64,000 nucleotides of DNA from Treponema sp. Lineage in GTDB: Bacteria > Spirochaetota > Spirochaetia > Treponematales > Treponemataceae. The stretch spans positions 1-64,000 of the forward strand of contig JAKSTN010000015.1 of assembly GCA_024402535.1 (NCBI GenBank), read 5' to 3'. The position numbers and the translations under genes are program-made. Shown in pieces: positions 24,921-33,851 of this stretch (positions are counted from its first letter, which is position 1; every line of letters starts with the position of its first letter). The notes beneath the pieces were generated by a model that was given only the letters and a program-made list of their open reading frames with translations, made no database searches and was not told where the DNA came from.

Positions 24921-25700
24921 TTATTCGATAACAAAATGATTGATACTGTAAAGTCCTGTTTCTGAATCAGTGTATCTGTGAACTTTTTTCTCTGGAAGCA
25001 TCTGACGTACGTGTGTTGCAAGAGCTGCATCTTTTTCCGGAGCACCTTCAAGTTCCAGTATGTAAGAAACTGCATTTGCAAGGATTTCTTCTGCATCCTG
25101 AATTCCGGTTTCTTCCGATTCTGTAATCAGGTTCTCATCAGATTCAGCTTGCTGTACCTGATTTATTACGATGCTTGAAGTGTCTTCAATGCCAAGAATA
25201 TCATCCTGAGGGAACATTGAAATTACAGGGAAAGGAATCTGTCCATTCCATTGGTCCTGAATTCTTGTAAGTGCTCTGTAAGTTTTTTCTGGCGCTCCAA
25301 GAGAAATGAATCCTGCAATATCAAGACTGCTGTCATCAAGAATATTGAACAGGTCCGAAGTTACAGCTTTGTCCTTATGTCTGAATCCATCAGGGAAAAC
25401 AACAGGAACAATAACTCCTCCGTCTTCCGAAAGTCCGAATGAGTCAGAAAGTTTTTTTGTTGCTTTTTCAACAAAACTTTCATCGTTGTAGTTATAGCCG
25501 AAAAGAATAATTATTTTTTTATTTGTTGCATGCCATAACTGGTTACGTTCTTCGATAGAAAGATCGTTTTCTGGTGTAGAGTCTTTTATTTCAATATTGA
25601 TAGGAGTTTCTGAAAAATCGTTGATTGCTTTCTGATTATTACAAGAAAAGAAAGAAAATCCGATTGCCAGTCCCACCACGGTAATCAAAATCTTTTTCAT
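24921..25700 (-). CDS. Unrecognised lipoprotein
   Basis: This 259-residue protein starts with a lipoprotein signal peptide (MKKILITVVGLAIGFSFFSC). The body alternates hydrophobic strands and helices (KIIILFGYNYND, VIVPVVFPDGF, DIAGFISLGAP, IPFPVISMFPQDD), which resembles the Rossmann-like fold of periplasmic binding proteins, but no family was recognised. A Glu/Gln-rich stretch precedes the C-terminus. It is followed by the phosphoesterase gene and is divergent from the Na/Pi transporter. A TACAAT lies 9 nt before its start. Confidence 0.65.
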   Translation of the reverse strand: MKKILITVVGLAIGFSFFSCNNQKAINDFSETPINIEIKDSTPENDLSIEERNQLWHATNKKIIILFGYNYNDESFVEKATKKLSDSFGLSEDGGVIVPVVFPDGFRHKDKAVTSDLFNILDDSSLDIAGFISLGAPEKTYRALTRIQDQWNGQIPFPVISMFPQDDILGIEDTSSIVINQVQQAESDENLITESEETGIQDAEEILANAVSYILELEGAPEKDAALATHVRQMLPEKKVHRYTDSETGLYSINHFVIE

Positions 25701-25731
25701 AGGTAATTTATTGTAATAAATTTCTGTATGA

Positions 25732-25769
25732 TTGAAAAGAAGATAAAAAATTTGCTAAAATAAGTCATT
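25732..25769 (+). promoter_or_regulatory. Promoter of the Na/Pi transporter gene, apparently leaderless
   Basis: TTGAAA (25732-25737), 18 bp, TAAAAT (25756-25761), then 8 nt to the ATG at 25770, with no Shine-Dalgarno sequence. Confidence 0.55.
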
Positions 25770-27425
25770 ATGAAAGAAATCGTGGCTATGCTATTGTCAC
25801 TTATCGGAAACTTGGGCTTCCTTATGTATGGTATGAAGCTCATGAGTGACGGCGTCCAGAAAAGTGCAGGGGAAAAACTCCAGCGCACTCTCGCAATGAT
25901 GACGGGAAACCGCTTTGTCGGGCTTCTTACGGGAATGGTCATAACCATGATTATTCAGTCTTCCGGTGCAACTACTGTAATGGTTGTTACATTCGTAAAC
26001 GCCGGACTGCTTACCCTTACACAGTCTGTAGGAGTAATTTTCGGTGCCAACATCGGTACTACAATTACAGCCTGGATTGTTTCTATCTTCGGGTTCAATT
26101 TCAAAATCTCAACATTTGCAGTTCCTATCCTTGGATTCGGATACTTCTTTTCAATCATAAAAAAAGGCCGGTATAAAAATATTGCAGAAGCTGTAATGGG
26201 TTTTGCACTTCTGTTTATCGGTTTAAGCGGACTTTCTGATCTCTTTACAGATCCAGCCAAGTTCCTGTGGCTTGGGCCTGTTCAGAGTCTTGGCGGATGG
26301 TCCATTATTCTTGGATTTGTAATCGGTATTTTCTTCACAGCTTTACTTCATTCTTCTTCAGCATTCAGTGCAATCGTAATTGCCCTTGCTTATAACGGAA
26401 TTGTAAACTGGGAATTCGCTGCAGCTTTGACTTTGGGTAGCAACATTGGTTCTACAATTGATGCAGTTCTCGCAGCCGCAGGAACAAGTACAGATGCCAA
26501 ACGTTCAGCACTTATCCATGTTTTCTTCAACGTATTCGGTACACTGCTGGCACTTATTTTCTTCAAGCCATTCCTTACACTGGTTACAGCATGTACACCG
26601 GGCGGGATAAACGGAAATATTGCAATCCGTATTTCAATGCTTCATACAGTCTTCAAGGCACTGTCTGCCGCAGTATTCCTGCCGCTGGTTAATCCTCTGG
26701 TTCGCCTTTCTCAAGTTTGTATCAAAGATAAACCGGGACAGAAAAGCGATAAATACACTCTGGAATTCCACGATACTCTTGGAAAAGAAAGTATTACTGC
26801 TTATATCATGACTGCAGAAAAAGCTATTGCAGATATGACTGATGTAGTTACAGATATGTTTGACCGTATCCAGATTGGTGTAAAACACCGTAACAAGGAT
26901 TTCGTAGACGAACATATTGAAGTTCTTAAACAGCAGGAAGATTACTGTGACCAGATGCATGAACAGATTGTAAAATATCTTGTAAATTGCGAAAAACTTC
27001 CAGTAACTGCAAAACAGGTATCAAACCTGTCTCTTATGACTCAGGTTGTTGATGAACTTGAAAATATGAGTGACAACTGTTTCACAACTTCTATGCTTCT
27101 TGCAAAATCAATCGAAAAGAAGATGAAATATCAGCAGGAAGATATGGAACAGGTTATTCCTTATGTAGAACTTGCACGCCAGTTCCTTCAGTTTATTCGT
27201 ATTAATATCAACAAACATCTTGATGCCGATAAACTTGCCATGGCAACAGAGCTTGAAAACTCAATTGACCAGTGGCGTAAAGATCTTAAGAAAGTTGCCA
27301 GAAAACGTCTTGAATCTGGTGCCGATGTAAAAGCAGAACTTGTATTCCTTGATATTATTCGTCAAATCGAAAAAATCGGGGATAACTGTTTCAATATTTC
27401 GGAACTTCTTACACAGACACTGTAA
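25770..27425 (+). CDS. Na/Pi cotransporter (NptA/PNaS family) with C-terminal PhoU-like domain
   Basis: This 551-residue protein has an N-terminal membrane half with the two inverted-repeat signatures IQSSGATTVMVV and LLHSSSAFSAIVIAL, typical of sodium-phosphate cotransporters. Residues about 340-551 are soluble and helical (ITAYIMTAEKAIADMTDVV, later RQIEKIGDNCFNISELL), matching the PhoU-like tail found in bacterial members. It probably imports phosphate or balances phosphate flux. The start ATG at 25770 lies just after a -10 box. Confidence 0.9.
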   Translation: MKEIVAMLLSLIGNLGFLMYGMKLMSDGVQKSAGEKLQRTLAMMTGNRFVGLLTGMVITMIIQSSGATTVMVVTFVNAGLLTLTQSVGVIFGANIGTTITAWIVSIFGFNFKISTFAVPILGFGYFFSIIKKGRYKNIAEAVMGFALLFIGLSGLSDLFTDPAKFLWLGPVQSLGGWSIILGFVIGIFFTALLHSSSAFSAIVIALAYNGIVNWEFAAALTLGSNIGSTIDAVLAAAGTSTDAKRSALIHVFFNVFGTLLALIFFKPFLTLVTACTPGGINGNIAIRISMLHTVFKALSAAVFLPLVNPLVRLSQVCIKDKPGQKSDKYTLEFHDTLGKESITAYIMTAEKAIADMTDVVTDMFDRIQIGVKHRNKDFVDEHIEVLKQQEDYCDQMHEQIVKYLVNCEKLPVTAKQVSNLSLMTQVVDELENMSDNCFTTSMLLAKSIEKKMKYQQEDMEQVIPYVELARQFLQFIRININKHLDADKLAMATELENSIDQWRKDLKKVARKRLESGADVKAELVFLDIIRQIEKIGDNCFNISELLTQTL

Positions 27426-27432
27426 TAATTTA

Positions 27433-28302
27433 TTAGTCTCTTGATTTTACAAAGAAACGCCCCATAAGGTCTTTTGTCTGAAGGACATTTATGAAGGCGT
27501 TTTGATCTTCTTTTTTGATTTCCTTGATAAGGCCGCTGGCTTCTTCAGAAGAAACGACTGTGTAAAGCATATGGCGTTCAGCGCCTTCGAAGCATCCTTT
27601 TCCTGTAAAAAGGGTTGCATCATGATTTGTTAATGTTTTTATCAGTTTATAGATTTCCTCATGCTTGTCACTGATAATAAGAAGTGTGGTTTTGTTATAT
27701 CGTTTATATAACAGGTTCAGTACCTGGGTTGAGGAATACTGGAAAATAATTGAATAAAGAGCTCTGTCCCAGCCAAAAAGAAGACCTGCAATAAAAAGTA
27801 CAATGCAGTTCAGTCCAAAAATAAGCCCCCATGCACTTTTCCCGGTTTTCTGAGAAATGTAAATGGAAATGAAATCGGTTCCGCCACTGGTTGCACCTGC
27901 AAAAAGACAAAGACTTATAGCTGTTGCGTTTATTATTCCACCAAAAATTGCACAAAGAAGGATATCATCAGTAATATTCATTCCTGGAATAAAATCTGTT
28001 AACAGACCTGAAATTATAATCATGTAGATTGAATAAAGAGTAAAGTTTTTTCCTACAGTTCTAAAACAGATGACTGCAGGAATTATATTCAGTGTCCAGT
28101 AAAACAAACTGTAAGGAATTGTGATGCCAAGAAAATTGGCAAAGACTTCCTGTATGAGAAGTGTGATTCCCGAAAATCCGCCTGGAAGAAGTCCTGCAGA
28201 ATGAACAAGGGTATTTATGTTCATTGCCATAAGAGCAGCCCCTAATGTTACCAGAGTGAAACGTACTGCATGATGTAAAAATCCGTTCTTTTTCATATTC
28301 AT
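27433..28302 (-). CDS. YitT-family membrane protein (DUF161/DUF2179)
   Basis: This 289-residue protein has about five to six membrane segments with LLPGGFSGITLLIQE near the start, CLFAGATSGGTDFISIYI in the middle, and a soluble C-terminal DUF2179-type domain (FTGKGCFEGAERHMLYTVV). Its function in bacteria is not established. The ATG at 28302 has GGGTTATACT upstream; ATGs at 28314 and 28296 are alternatives. The tyrS terminator hairpin lies only about 24 nt upstream, so it needs read-through or a promoter overlapping the hairpin. Confidence 0.85.
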   Translation of the reverse strand: MNMKKNGFLHHAVRFTLVTLGAALMAMNINTLVHSAGLLPGGFSGITLLIQEVFANFLGITIPYSLFYWTLNIIPAVICFRTVGKNFTLYSIYMIIISGLLTDFIPGMNITDDILLCAIFGGIINATAISLCLFAGATSGGTDFISIYISQKTGKSAWGLIFGLNCIVLFIAGLLFGWDRALYSIIFQYSSTQVLNLLYKRYNKTTLLIISDKHEEIYKLIKTLTNHDATLFTGKGCFEGAERHMLYTVVSSEEASGLIKEIKKEDQNAFINVLQTKDLMGRFFVKSRD

Positions 28303-28325
28303 AGTATAACCCAAAATTTGTAAAA

Positions 28326-28356
28326 AAAATCCACAGAAAATAGTTCTGTGGATTTT
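28326..28356 (-). terminator. Terminator after tyrS
   Basis: AAAATCCACAG and CTGTGGATTTT pair around a 9-nt loop, with T-runs on both sides of the stem, so it can work in either direction. It ends tyrS on the minus strand. Confidence 0.75.
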
Positions 28357-28390
28357 TAAATTAATATATTAAAAACTGAGACTTTCTGTC

Positions 28391-29623
28391 TTAGCAGTTA
28401 CCGATGTAATACTTTTTCTTTCCACGGCGGATGATTACGATTTCACCACCGATAGCACAGTCTTTACCGATAACTTTGTTTTCATCAGTTACAACTTCAC
28501 CGTTTACTGTGATTGCGTTGTTTCCAAGGAATTCACGGGCTTCGCGACGGCTTGATGCAATTTTGTTGTTTACAAGTACGTCGATCAGTGGAGCTGCTTC
28601 TTTAAGGTCAAATGAAGGAACAGATTTCATACCTGTTTTGATATCTGCTACAGAAAGTCCTGAGAAGTCTCCCTGGAAGAGTTTTACAGAAACATTTACA
28701 GCGTTGTCTGCTTCGTCTTTTCCGTGAAGGTCTTTTACAACTTCCCATGCAAGAGTTTTCTGTGCAATACGTGTTTCAGGATGTTCTTTCTGTTCAGCAC
28801 AGATTTTTTCAATTTCTTCTTTAGAAAGGAATGTGAATACTTTAAGATATTCTTCAACTTTTCCGTCATCTGTGTTAATCAGGTACTGGTAGATTTCGTA
28901 AGGACTTGTTTTGTCTTTGTCGAGCCAGAGAGCATTTCCTTCTGATTTACCGAATTTCTTTCCTGTTGAGTCCAGAATTAAAGGCATTGTGAAAGCGTAG
29001 GCAGTTTTATCCAGCTTTTTACGGATAAGGTCTACACCTGTTGTAATGTTTCCCCACTGGTCAGAACCTGCAACCTGCATGATACATTTCTTTTCTTCAA
29101 ACAGATGAAGGAAGTCATATCCCTGAAGAAGCATGTATGAGAATTCTGCAAAAGTGATTCCTGTTTCCAGACGACGGCGGATAATATCTTTATCAAGCAT
29201 GTAGTTTACGTTGATGTACTTACCGATGTCACGAAGGAAGTTCAAAAATTCGTAGCCTTTCATCCAGTCGTAGTTATCTACAAGTTCAGCTGTTGGAACA
29301 AGGCGTGTAATCTGTGAACGGATTCCGTTGATATTTGCAGTAACTTTTTCTTCTGAAATGATTTCACGTTCTGCTGTTGGACGTGGGTCACCAATACGGC
29401 CTGTTGCTCCACCACAAAGAAGAATAGGGTGGTGTCCGGCATTTGCCAGGCGTTTAGCCATACAAAGAGATGAATAATGACCTAAATGAAGGGAATCAGC
29501 AGTTGGGTCCGTTCCCCAGTAAAAAGAAAATGATGGTCCGTCTAATGTTTTCTGTAAATCTGATTCTTCACCGGCAATGTCTTTAATCAAGCCGCGCCAT
29601 TTAAGGTCTTCAAAAAGTGACAT
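28391..29623 (-). CDS. tyrS: Tyrosyl-tRNA synthetase
   Basis: This 410-residue class I synthetase charges tRNA-Tyr. It has the HIGH-type signature as HLGH (in ADSLHLGHYSS), the KMSKS-type loop as KFGKS (KKFGKSEGNALWL), YDFLHL and the QVAGSDQWGNI segment that binds tyrosine and distinguishes bacterial TyrRS. An S4-like RNA-binding domain ends the protein (NNKIASSRREAREFLGNNAI). AAGGAAAA precedes the ATG. No T-box leader was recognised. It lies downstream of infA across a 134-bp gap rich in hairpins. Confidence 0.96.
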   Translation of the reverse strand: MSLFEDLKWRGLIKDIAGEESDLQKTLDGPSFSFYWGTDPTADSLHLGHYSSLCMAKRLANAGHHPILLCGGATGRIGDPRPTAEREIISEEKVTANINGIRSQITRLVPTAELVDNYDWMKGYEFLNFLRDIGKYINVNYMLDKDIIRRRLETGITFAEFSYMLLQGYDFLHLFEEKKCIMQVAGSDQWGNITTGVDLIRKKLDKTAYAFTMPLILDSTGKKFGKSEGNALWLDKDKTSPYEIYQYLINTDDGKVEEYLKVFTFLSKEEIEKICAEQKEHPETRIAQKTLAWEVVKDLHGKDEADNAVNVSVKLFQGDFSGLSVADIKTGMKSVPSFDLKEAAPLIDVLVNNKIASSRREAREFLGNNAITVNGEVVTDENKVIGKDCAIGGEIVIIRRGKKKYYIGNC

Positions 29624-29673
29624 TTTTTTTTCCTTATTGTTTTGTTGAAAATATATAATTGCTTATGGGGCGT

Positions 29674-29741
29674 TGCGGGGGCACCCCGCAGAGGGGGTAG
29701 CGGAAAACCGCAGGTTTGCAGCGAGGGGGAGTCTTCCCCCT
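29674..29741. repeat. Three consecutive GC-rich hairpins between infA and tyrS
   Basis: TGCGGGG-GCA-CCCCGCA (29674-29690), GCGG-AAAA-CCGC (29700-29711) and AGGGGGA-GTCT-TCCCCCT (29724-29741) follow each other. The third resembles AGGGTCTCTTCCCCCT upstream of the helicase gene (248-263). The region has no gene; it may process or partly terminate infA transcripts, or be a dispersed repeat. Confidence 0.5.
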
Positions 29742-29757
29742 TTATCTGCTTTATGTT

Positions 29758-29976
29758 CTACTTCTGGCGGAATGTGATGCGTCCTTTGTCCAGATCATAA
29801 GGTGAAAGTTCAACCTTAACGCTGTCACCAGGAACGATTCTGATGTAGTGTTTGCGCATTTTACCTGACAGGTGAGCCATGATTACATGACCATTCTGCA
29901 GTTCTACTCTGAAAGTTGTGTTTGGCAGAGCTTCTTTAACGATTCCTTCTACTTCAATAGCTTCTTCTTTAGCCAC
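29758..29976 (-). CDS. infA: Translation initiation factor IF-1
   Basis: This 72-residue S1/OB-fold protein has the IF-1 pattern: [19 protein letters not shown], then [15 protein letters not shown], then [18 protein letters not shown]. It binds the ribosomal A site during initiation. The start is GTG at 29976, which has GGAGG 5 nt upstream and gives the standard MAKEE-type N-terminus. Being well expressed, its GTG start is notable. Confidence 0.97.
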   Translation of the reverse strand: MAKEEAIEVEGIVKEALPNTTFRVELQNGHVIMAHLSGKMRKHYIRIVPGDSVKVELSPYDLDKGRITFRQK

Positions 29977-30033
29977 GATTCCTCCAAAAATTTGTCGAAA
30001 AATAATGAATTTTTTAGTTGCTTTTTCGACTTT

Positions 30034-30063
30034 TTGCTCTTAAATTAGTATATACTATATAAT
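30034..30063 (+). promoter_or_regulatory. dksA promoter with internal palindrome
   Basis: TTGCTC (30034-30039), 18 bp, TATAAT (30058-30063). The spacer carries the palindrome TAGTATATACTA (30046-30057). A leader of about 70 nt follows, with AAGGTGGG before the ATG. The palindrome could be an operator but is also made of simple TA steps. Confidence 0.5.
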
Positions 30064-30138
30064 AAACCAAAACGCTTTGCAACAATGCTTAAACTACCGG
30101 GATAACGTTGTGGGGCAGTTAAAAAAGGTGGGTACATT

Positions 30139-30495
30139 ATGAATCAGAAATTTTTAAACAGTATGAAAAAACAGCTTCAGGAGCAGAGAAAAAGTATCGT
30201 TGAATCGCTGGCTTCCCAGACTGATGATATGAAAAATCTTGTAAAAACTGTTGAATCTGGAGATGAGGCTGACGTTGCTGCAGATGCAATCGACAGAACA
30301 CTTCTTACTGCTCTTGGAACTCAGGATGCAAGACGCCTTCAGCAGATTGATAACGCTTTGGATCGTATTATTCAGGGAAAATATGGCCGCTGTATTGGCT
30401 GTGGTAAAGATATTCCTCAGGCTCGTCTTGAAGCACTTCCTTACACACAGATGTGTATTACTTGTGCAAGTGCCGAAGAACGCAGAAATCGCTAA
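30139..30495 (+). CDS. dksA: DksA/TraR-family zinc-finger transcription factor
   Basis: This 118-residue protein has an N-terminal helical hairpin and a C-terminal C4 zinc finger: C85-x2-C88 (RCIGCGKD) and C106-x2-C109 (MCITCA). The coiled-coil tip motif D-x2-D-x-A is present at D42, D45 and A47. DksA binds RNA polymerase in its secondary channel and acts with ppGpp. The protein is shorter than E. coli DksA (151), similar to DksA-like proteins of spirochaetes. It is monocistronic, between its own promoter and a strong terminator. Confidence 0.9.
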   Translation: MNQKFLNSMKKQLQEQRKSIVESLASQTDDMKNLVKTVESGDEADVAADAIDRTLLTALGTQDARRLQQIDNALDRIIQGKYGRCIGCGKDIPQARLEALPYTQMCITCASAEERRNR

Positions 30496-30523
30496 TAATT
30501 TGACTTTTTAGTTTAAGATAAAA

Positions 30524-30566
30524 GAGGGGCTGGTTCCGCAGTTTTGGAACCAGCCCCCCTTTTTTT
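30524..30566. terminator. Strong bidirectional terminator between dksA and the GH10 gene
   Basis: GGGGCTGGTTCC (30526-30537) and GGAACCAGCCCC (30546-30557) form a 12-bp stem followed by CCTTTTTTT, with an A-rich flank on the other side. It serves dksA and may serve the convergent xylanase gene. Confidence 0.9.
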
Positions 30567-30579
30567 GCCTTTTTACAGA

Positions 30580-32241
30580 TTATTCTTCTGTTGCAGCGTT
30601 CAGAACTGCAATAAGGGCGTCTTTTGCAATAATGTCTGAGCCTGATTTTTCAAAGAGGAGAGGATAAGGTGTTTTATCCTTATAATCTCCCTGATACTTT
30701 AACCAGGAATCTTCATCATTGATTCCCCATACTGTAACACTTGTTATACCGTGGTTTTCGCCTGATTTTGCATACTTTTTGAACATCTTGAAGTAATTTC
30801 CATAAAGTTTTGCAAGGCCTTTCTTTTCTGTGCGGCTGTCTTTATCGGCTCCGATATCAAGTTCAGTTACATGGATATCAAGACCAAGTGCAATGTATTT
30901 TTTCAAAGCTGATTCGTATTCAGAAACTTTAGGCCATCCGTATCCAACGTGACTCTGCATACCCATTACATCAATACGGGCACCAGGTGTGTTCTGAATG
31001 TCTTTCAGAAGTGAAATAATTGTACCTGTTTTTGACCCCATGTATTCGTTGTAATCGTTGTAACAAAGCATAACATCACTTGGAGCATATTTATTTGCAT
31101 AGACAAATGCGTTTGTGATGAAACTTTTGTCATTGTAAATCTGATACCAGCGGGAACCTCCATTTGAAGGAGCTTTTCCTGAAGTTCCAGAAGTTTCACC
31201 GCGGAGCCCTGATGCATCATCTGCACAGGCTTCGTTTACAACATCCCAGGCATAGATTGCACGGTAATCATTTTCTTCTTCCCAGTCGTTTACATGTTCA
31301 AGAACTGTTTCAATATACCATTCTTGTCTTGCATCCATTTCATCTTTTGATACAAGATCTCCAGATTCACTGTAATTTGTTCTGAAGAACCATTCTGGTG
31401 TCTGTGAATGCCATACAAGAACATGACCGCGCATTTTCAGTCCGTTTTCCTTACAGAATTTAAGACAAGTATCCATTCCACCAAAACCATTACCTGTATT
31501 ATTTGTAGTTGGAAGATTTGCCGGAACTTTGATTGTTTTTCCTTTAGAACTTGTAAAATCTTCAGTTTTTGAAGGTGTTCCTGAAAGAATGAACTGAGGC
31601 TTCATTTCATTTCCCATAGTGATTGAGCTGGCGTGCTTTTTGAGGAGGGCTGCCTTAGTAGGATTTGTAATCTCTCTCATTTCTACCGCAATTCCAAAAT
31701 GGCTGAAAATACCTGAATCTACCCAGGCTTCTTTCAGTGATGCAACTTTGTCCCAGGTCTGTGCACCAACAAGAACTTTCTTGTCATATTCAATTGTAAG
31801 GGAAAGGTTTGAGATCTTGATTTCGAAGTCAGAAGCTGTAAGGCCATATGTTGAAAGATAAAGAAGAGGTGAGGCTGCTAAATCGATTTTTCTATCTGTT
31901 GAACCGGAAATTTCTTTTTTCGAGCTTCCCGGTTCATATTCTGTGGTTGAAACAACAGGATATCCATCCTGTGCAATCTGCCACATAAGTTTTGCAGATT
32001 TTCCACTATTGTTATTAACTTCCATTTCGCCTGAAATGGAAATTTTTGCACTTGTGTTTCCGTATGTGCTTAAATCGTAGGTACAGAATGCCCATGAGTT
32101 AGGTGCAACAGAAAGTGTTCCGATTGTTACTGTTTCTGTAGTAGGAACTGTTTCGTACTGTTCTTTTACTGCCGGACTACAGGCTGTAAAAAACATTGCG
32201 GCGGCCATGAGCCACCACGCCCATTTAGTGATTTTTTTCAT
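30580..32241 (-). CDS. Lipoprotein GH10 endo-xylanase with N-terminal beta-sandwich region
   Basis: This 553-residue protein starts with a lipoprotein signal (MKKITKWAWWLMAAAMFFTAC). Residues about 40-155 are Ser/Thr/Tyr-rich beta strands (VAPNSWAFCTYDLSTYG, LMWQIAQDGYPVV) that look like a carbohydrate-binding beta-sandwich; the family is not recognised. The GH10 barrel follows with RGHVLVWHSQTPEWFF, WDVVNEACAD with acid/base E337, and HVTELDIG with nucleophile E460. It should cut xylan at the cell surface. AGGAGAAC precedes the ATG. It lies downstream of another GH10 gene, across a terminator. Confidence 0.92.
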   Translation of the reverse strand: MKKITKWAWWLMAAAMFFTACSPAVKEQYETVPTTETVTIGTLSVAPNSWAFCTYDLSTYGNTSAKISISGEMEVNNNSGKSAKLMWQIAQDGYPVVSTTEYEPGSSKKEISGSTDRKIDLAASPLLYLSTYGLTASDFEIKISNLSLTIEYDKKVLVGAQTWDKVASLKEAWVDSGIFSHFGIAVEMREITNPTKAALLKKHASSITMGNEMKPQFILSGTPSKTEDFTSSKGKTIKVPANLPTTNNTGNGFGGMDTCLKFCKENGLKMRGHVLVWHSQTPEWFFRTNYSESGDLVSKDEMDARQEWYIETVLEHVNDWEEENDYRAIYAWDVVNEACADDASGLRGETSGTSGKAPSNGGSRWYQIYNDKSFITNAFVYANKYAPSDVMLCYNDYNEYMGSKTGTIISLLKDIQNTPGARIDVMGMQSHVGYGWPKVSEYESALKKYIALGLDIHVTELDIGADKDSRTEKKGLAKLYGNYFKMFKKYAKSGENHGITSVTVWGINDEDSWLKYQGDYKDKTPYPLLFEKSGSDIIAKDALIAVLNAATEE

Positions 32242-32283
32242 TTTATTGTTCTCCTGGCGATTTTGCCAAGAATAATTATAAAT

Positions 32284-32355
32284 GAAAAAAGCCGCAATTC
32301 TATAAAGAACTGCGGCTAATCATAAAAGTTAGGGGAAAGACCTCAGATTTTCCCC
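32284..32355 (-). terminator. Two stem-loops between the tandem GH10 genes
   Basis: On the minus strand GGGGAAA...TTTCCCC-type pairing (32332-32355) is followed by AGCCGCAGTTC...GAATTGCGGCT (about 32289-32315) and a T-run. The second is a good terminator for the upstream xylanase gene, so the two GH10 genes may be expressed separately or by partial read-through. Confidence 0.75.
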
Positions 32356-32358
32356 ATA

Positions 32359-33765
32359 TTATTTTGCGGCTTCAAGGACTGCAATATAAGCTTTTGTAGT
32401 CTTGTAATCATCAAAAAGTAATGGATATTTTACATCTCCTTTATAAATCCAAGATGATTTATTGTTGATTCCCCAGACTGTAATATTGGTAATTTTATGG
32501 TTTCCAGAATATTTTTTTCCATATTTTTTCATCATTGTGAAATATTCAAACCAACATTTTTCAGATTCAGCTTCATTTGTACAGGCAATATCAAGTTCTG
32601 TAACATGAACATCAACTTCTGTAAGGAACTTTTTCAATGCTGTTTCGTAACCATTAACACCTGGCCAAGAAACACCTACATGAGACTGCATACCCATAAC
32701 ATCAATTCTAGGTTTTACTGATTTACCGTCTACTGTTTTAGCTTCACCGTTTTTAACGAGCTGAATTAATTTCAAAATTCCATCTGTTTTTAAGCTTGAG
32801 CCATAATTCATGTATTCGTTGTAATCATTATAGCAGAGCTTTACATCTGATGGAGCATATGCGTTTGCAAAACGGAATGCATCTACAATGAAATCAGTAT
32901 CACCATAACACTGATACCATCTTGAACCACAAGGTCCTGGGTTTACATCAGGAGCAGCAGGTGGTCTGTCTTCTGTTTGTGGTGTTGAACCGCGAACCCA
33001 GTTATCTTCTGTTGCATCATCAGCAACAGTTTCATTAAATACATCCCAAGCCCAGATTGCATGGTAATTATTTTTTGTTTCCCATTCTGCTACATGTGCA
33101 AGAACTGTTTTTATATACCATTCAAGACGAGCCTGCATTATTTTTTTTGAAACTTTGTTTTTAAGAATATTCTGTGCTTCTGAATCATATTCCGGAGCAG
33201 CATAGTTTTCTGTAAAGAAGGCTTCAGGGGTCTGTGCATGCCAGGCCAGAACATGTCCACGCATTTTTAATCCTGCGTCTTTACATGCTGCAAGACATTT
33301 GTCCTGAGTATCGAATTGAAGAACTTTAGGAACTTTAATTGTTTCACCATTTGAAGCAGTGAAATCAATCATTTCCTTACCTGTTCCATTCCACTGCCAG
33401 CCAAAAAATCCATCTGGTTTAAATTCATTTCCCATAGAAACTGAGTCAGCGTGCTTTGCAAGTCCATTTCGAACTTCTTTTACTGAAAGTTCTTTAATTC
33501 CATTCCAGGAAGAATATTCGCAGGCTATTCCAATCGAATCAAAGATGTCTTTGTAAGTATCCTTTAATGATGGAACCGAATTATCAAGCCAAGATATCCC
33601 GGCCTTGAGTTCTACATCATTTTTTTCACCTTTATTTTCTGTTGTCCCCGTTGCATTATTTCCGCCTTCTTCCGGTGTAACCTGTGGGGTACAGCCTGTG
33701 AAAAGAATTGCGCCGGTTAAAAAGAGAATGGCGACTGCTTTAATAATAGATTTTGTTTTCCTCAT
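32359..33765 (-). CDS. Lipoprotein GH10 endo-xylanase
   Basis: This 468-residue protein has a lipoprotein signal (KSIIKAVAILFLTGAILFTGC) followed by a Gly/Asn/Thr/Glu-rich linker and then the GH10 catalytic domain directly. Motifs are RGHVLAWHAQTPEAFF, WDVFNETVAD with acid/base E245 (VFNE instead of the usual VVNE) and HVTELDIA with nucleophile E390. A Pro-rich insert (DRPPAAPDVNPGP) sits just after the acid/base. AAGAGGTATTT precedes the ATG. No ATACTAGTAT operator is seen upstream, unlike the GH10 gene at 13706. Confidence 0.92.
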   Translation of the reverse strand: MRKTKSIIKAVAILFLTGAILFTGCTPQVTPEEGGNNATGTTENKGEKNDVELKAGISWLDNSVPSLKDTYKDIFDSIGIACEYSSWNGIKELSVKEVRNGLAKHADSVSMGNEFKPDGFFGWQWNGTGKEMIDFTASNGETIKVPKVLQFDTQDKCLAACKDAGLKMRGHVLAWHAQTPEAFFTENYAAPEYDSEAQNILKNKVSKKIMQARLEWYIKTVLAHVAEWETKNNYHAIWAWDVFNETVADDATEDNWVRGSTPQTEDRPPAAPDVNPGPCGSRWYQCYGDTDFIVDAFRFANAYAPSDVKLCYNDYNEYMNYGSSLKTDGILKLIQLVKNGEAKTVDGKSVKPRIDVMGMQSHVGVSWPGVNGYETALKKFLTEVDVHVTELDIACTNEAESEKCWFEYFTMMKKYGKKYSGNHKITNITVWGINNKSSWIYKGDVKYPLLFDDYKTTKAYIAVLEAAK

Positions 33766-33851
33766 AAATACCTCTTGTATATGGAGATTTTAGAGATATT
33801 ATAATTGAGAAATATTTTTTTTGCAAACAGAAAAATAAAATTAGGTAAAAA

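Noticed and set aside
28391-29757. A T-box riboswitch ahead of tyrS
   Set aside because: The 134-bp upstream gap has hairpins but no T-box sequence such as TGGNACC, and is too short for a full T-box leader.
30046-30057. TAGTATATACTA as another copy of the ATACTAGTAT operator
   Set aside because: The half-sites are in the opposite order and the site sits before dksA, which is unrelated to uronate use; kept only as a promoter-internal palindrome.
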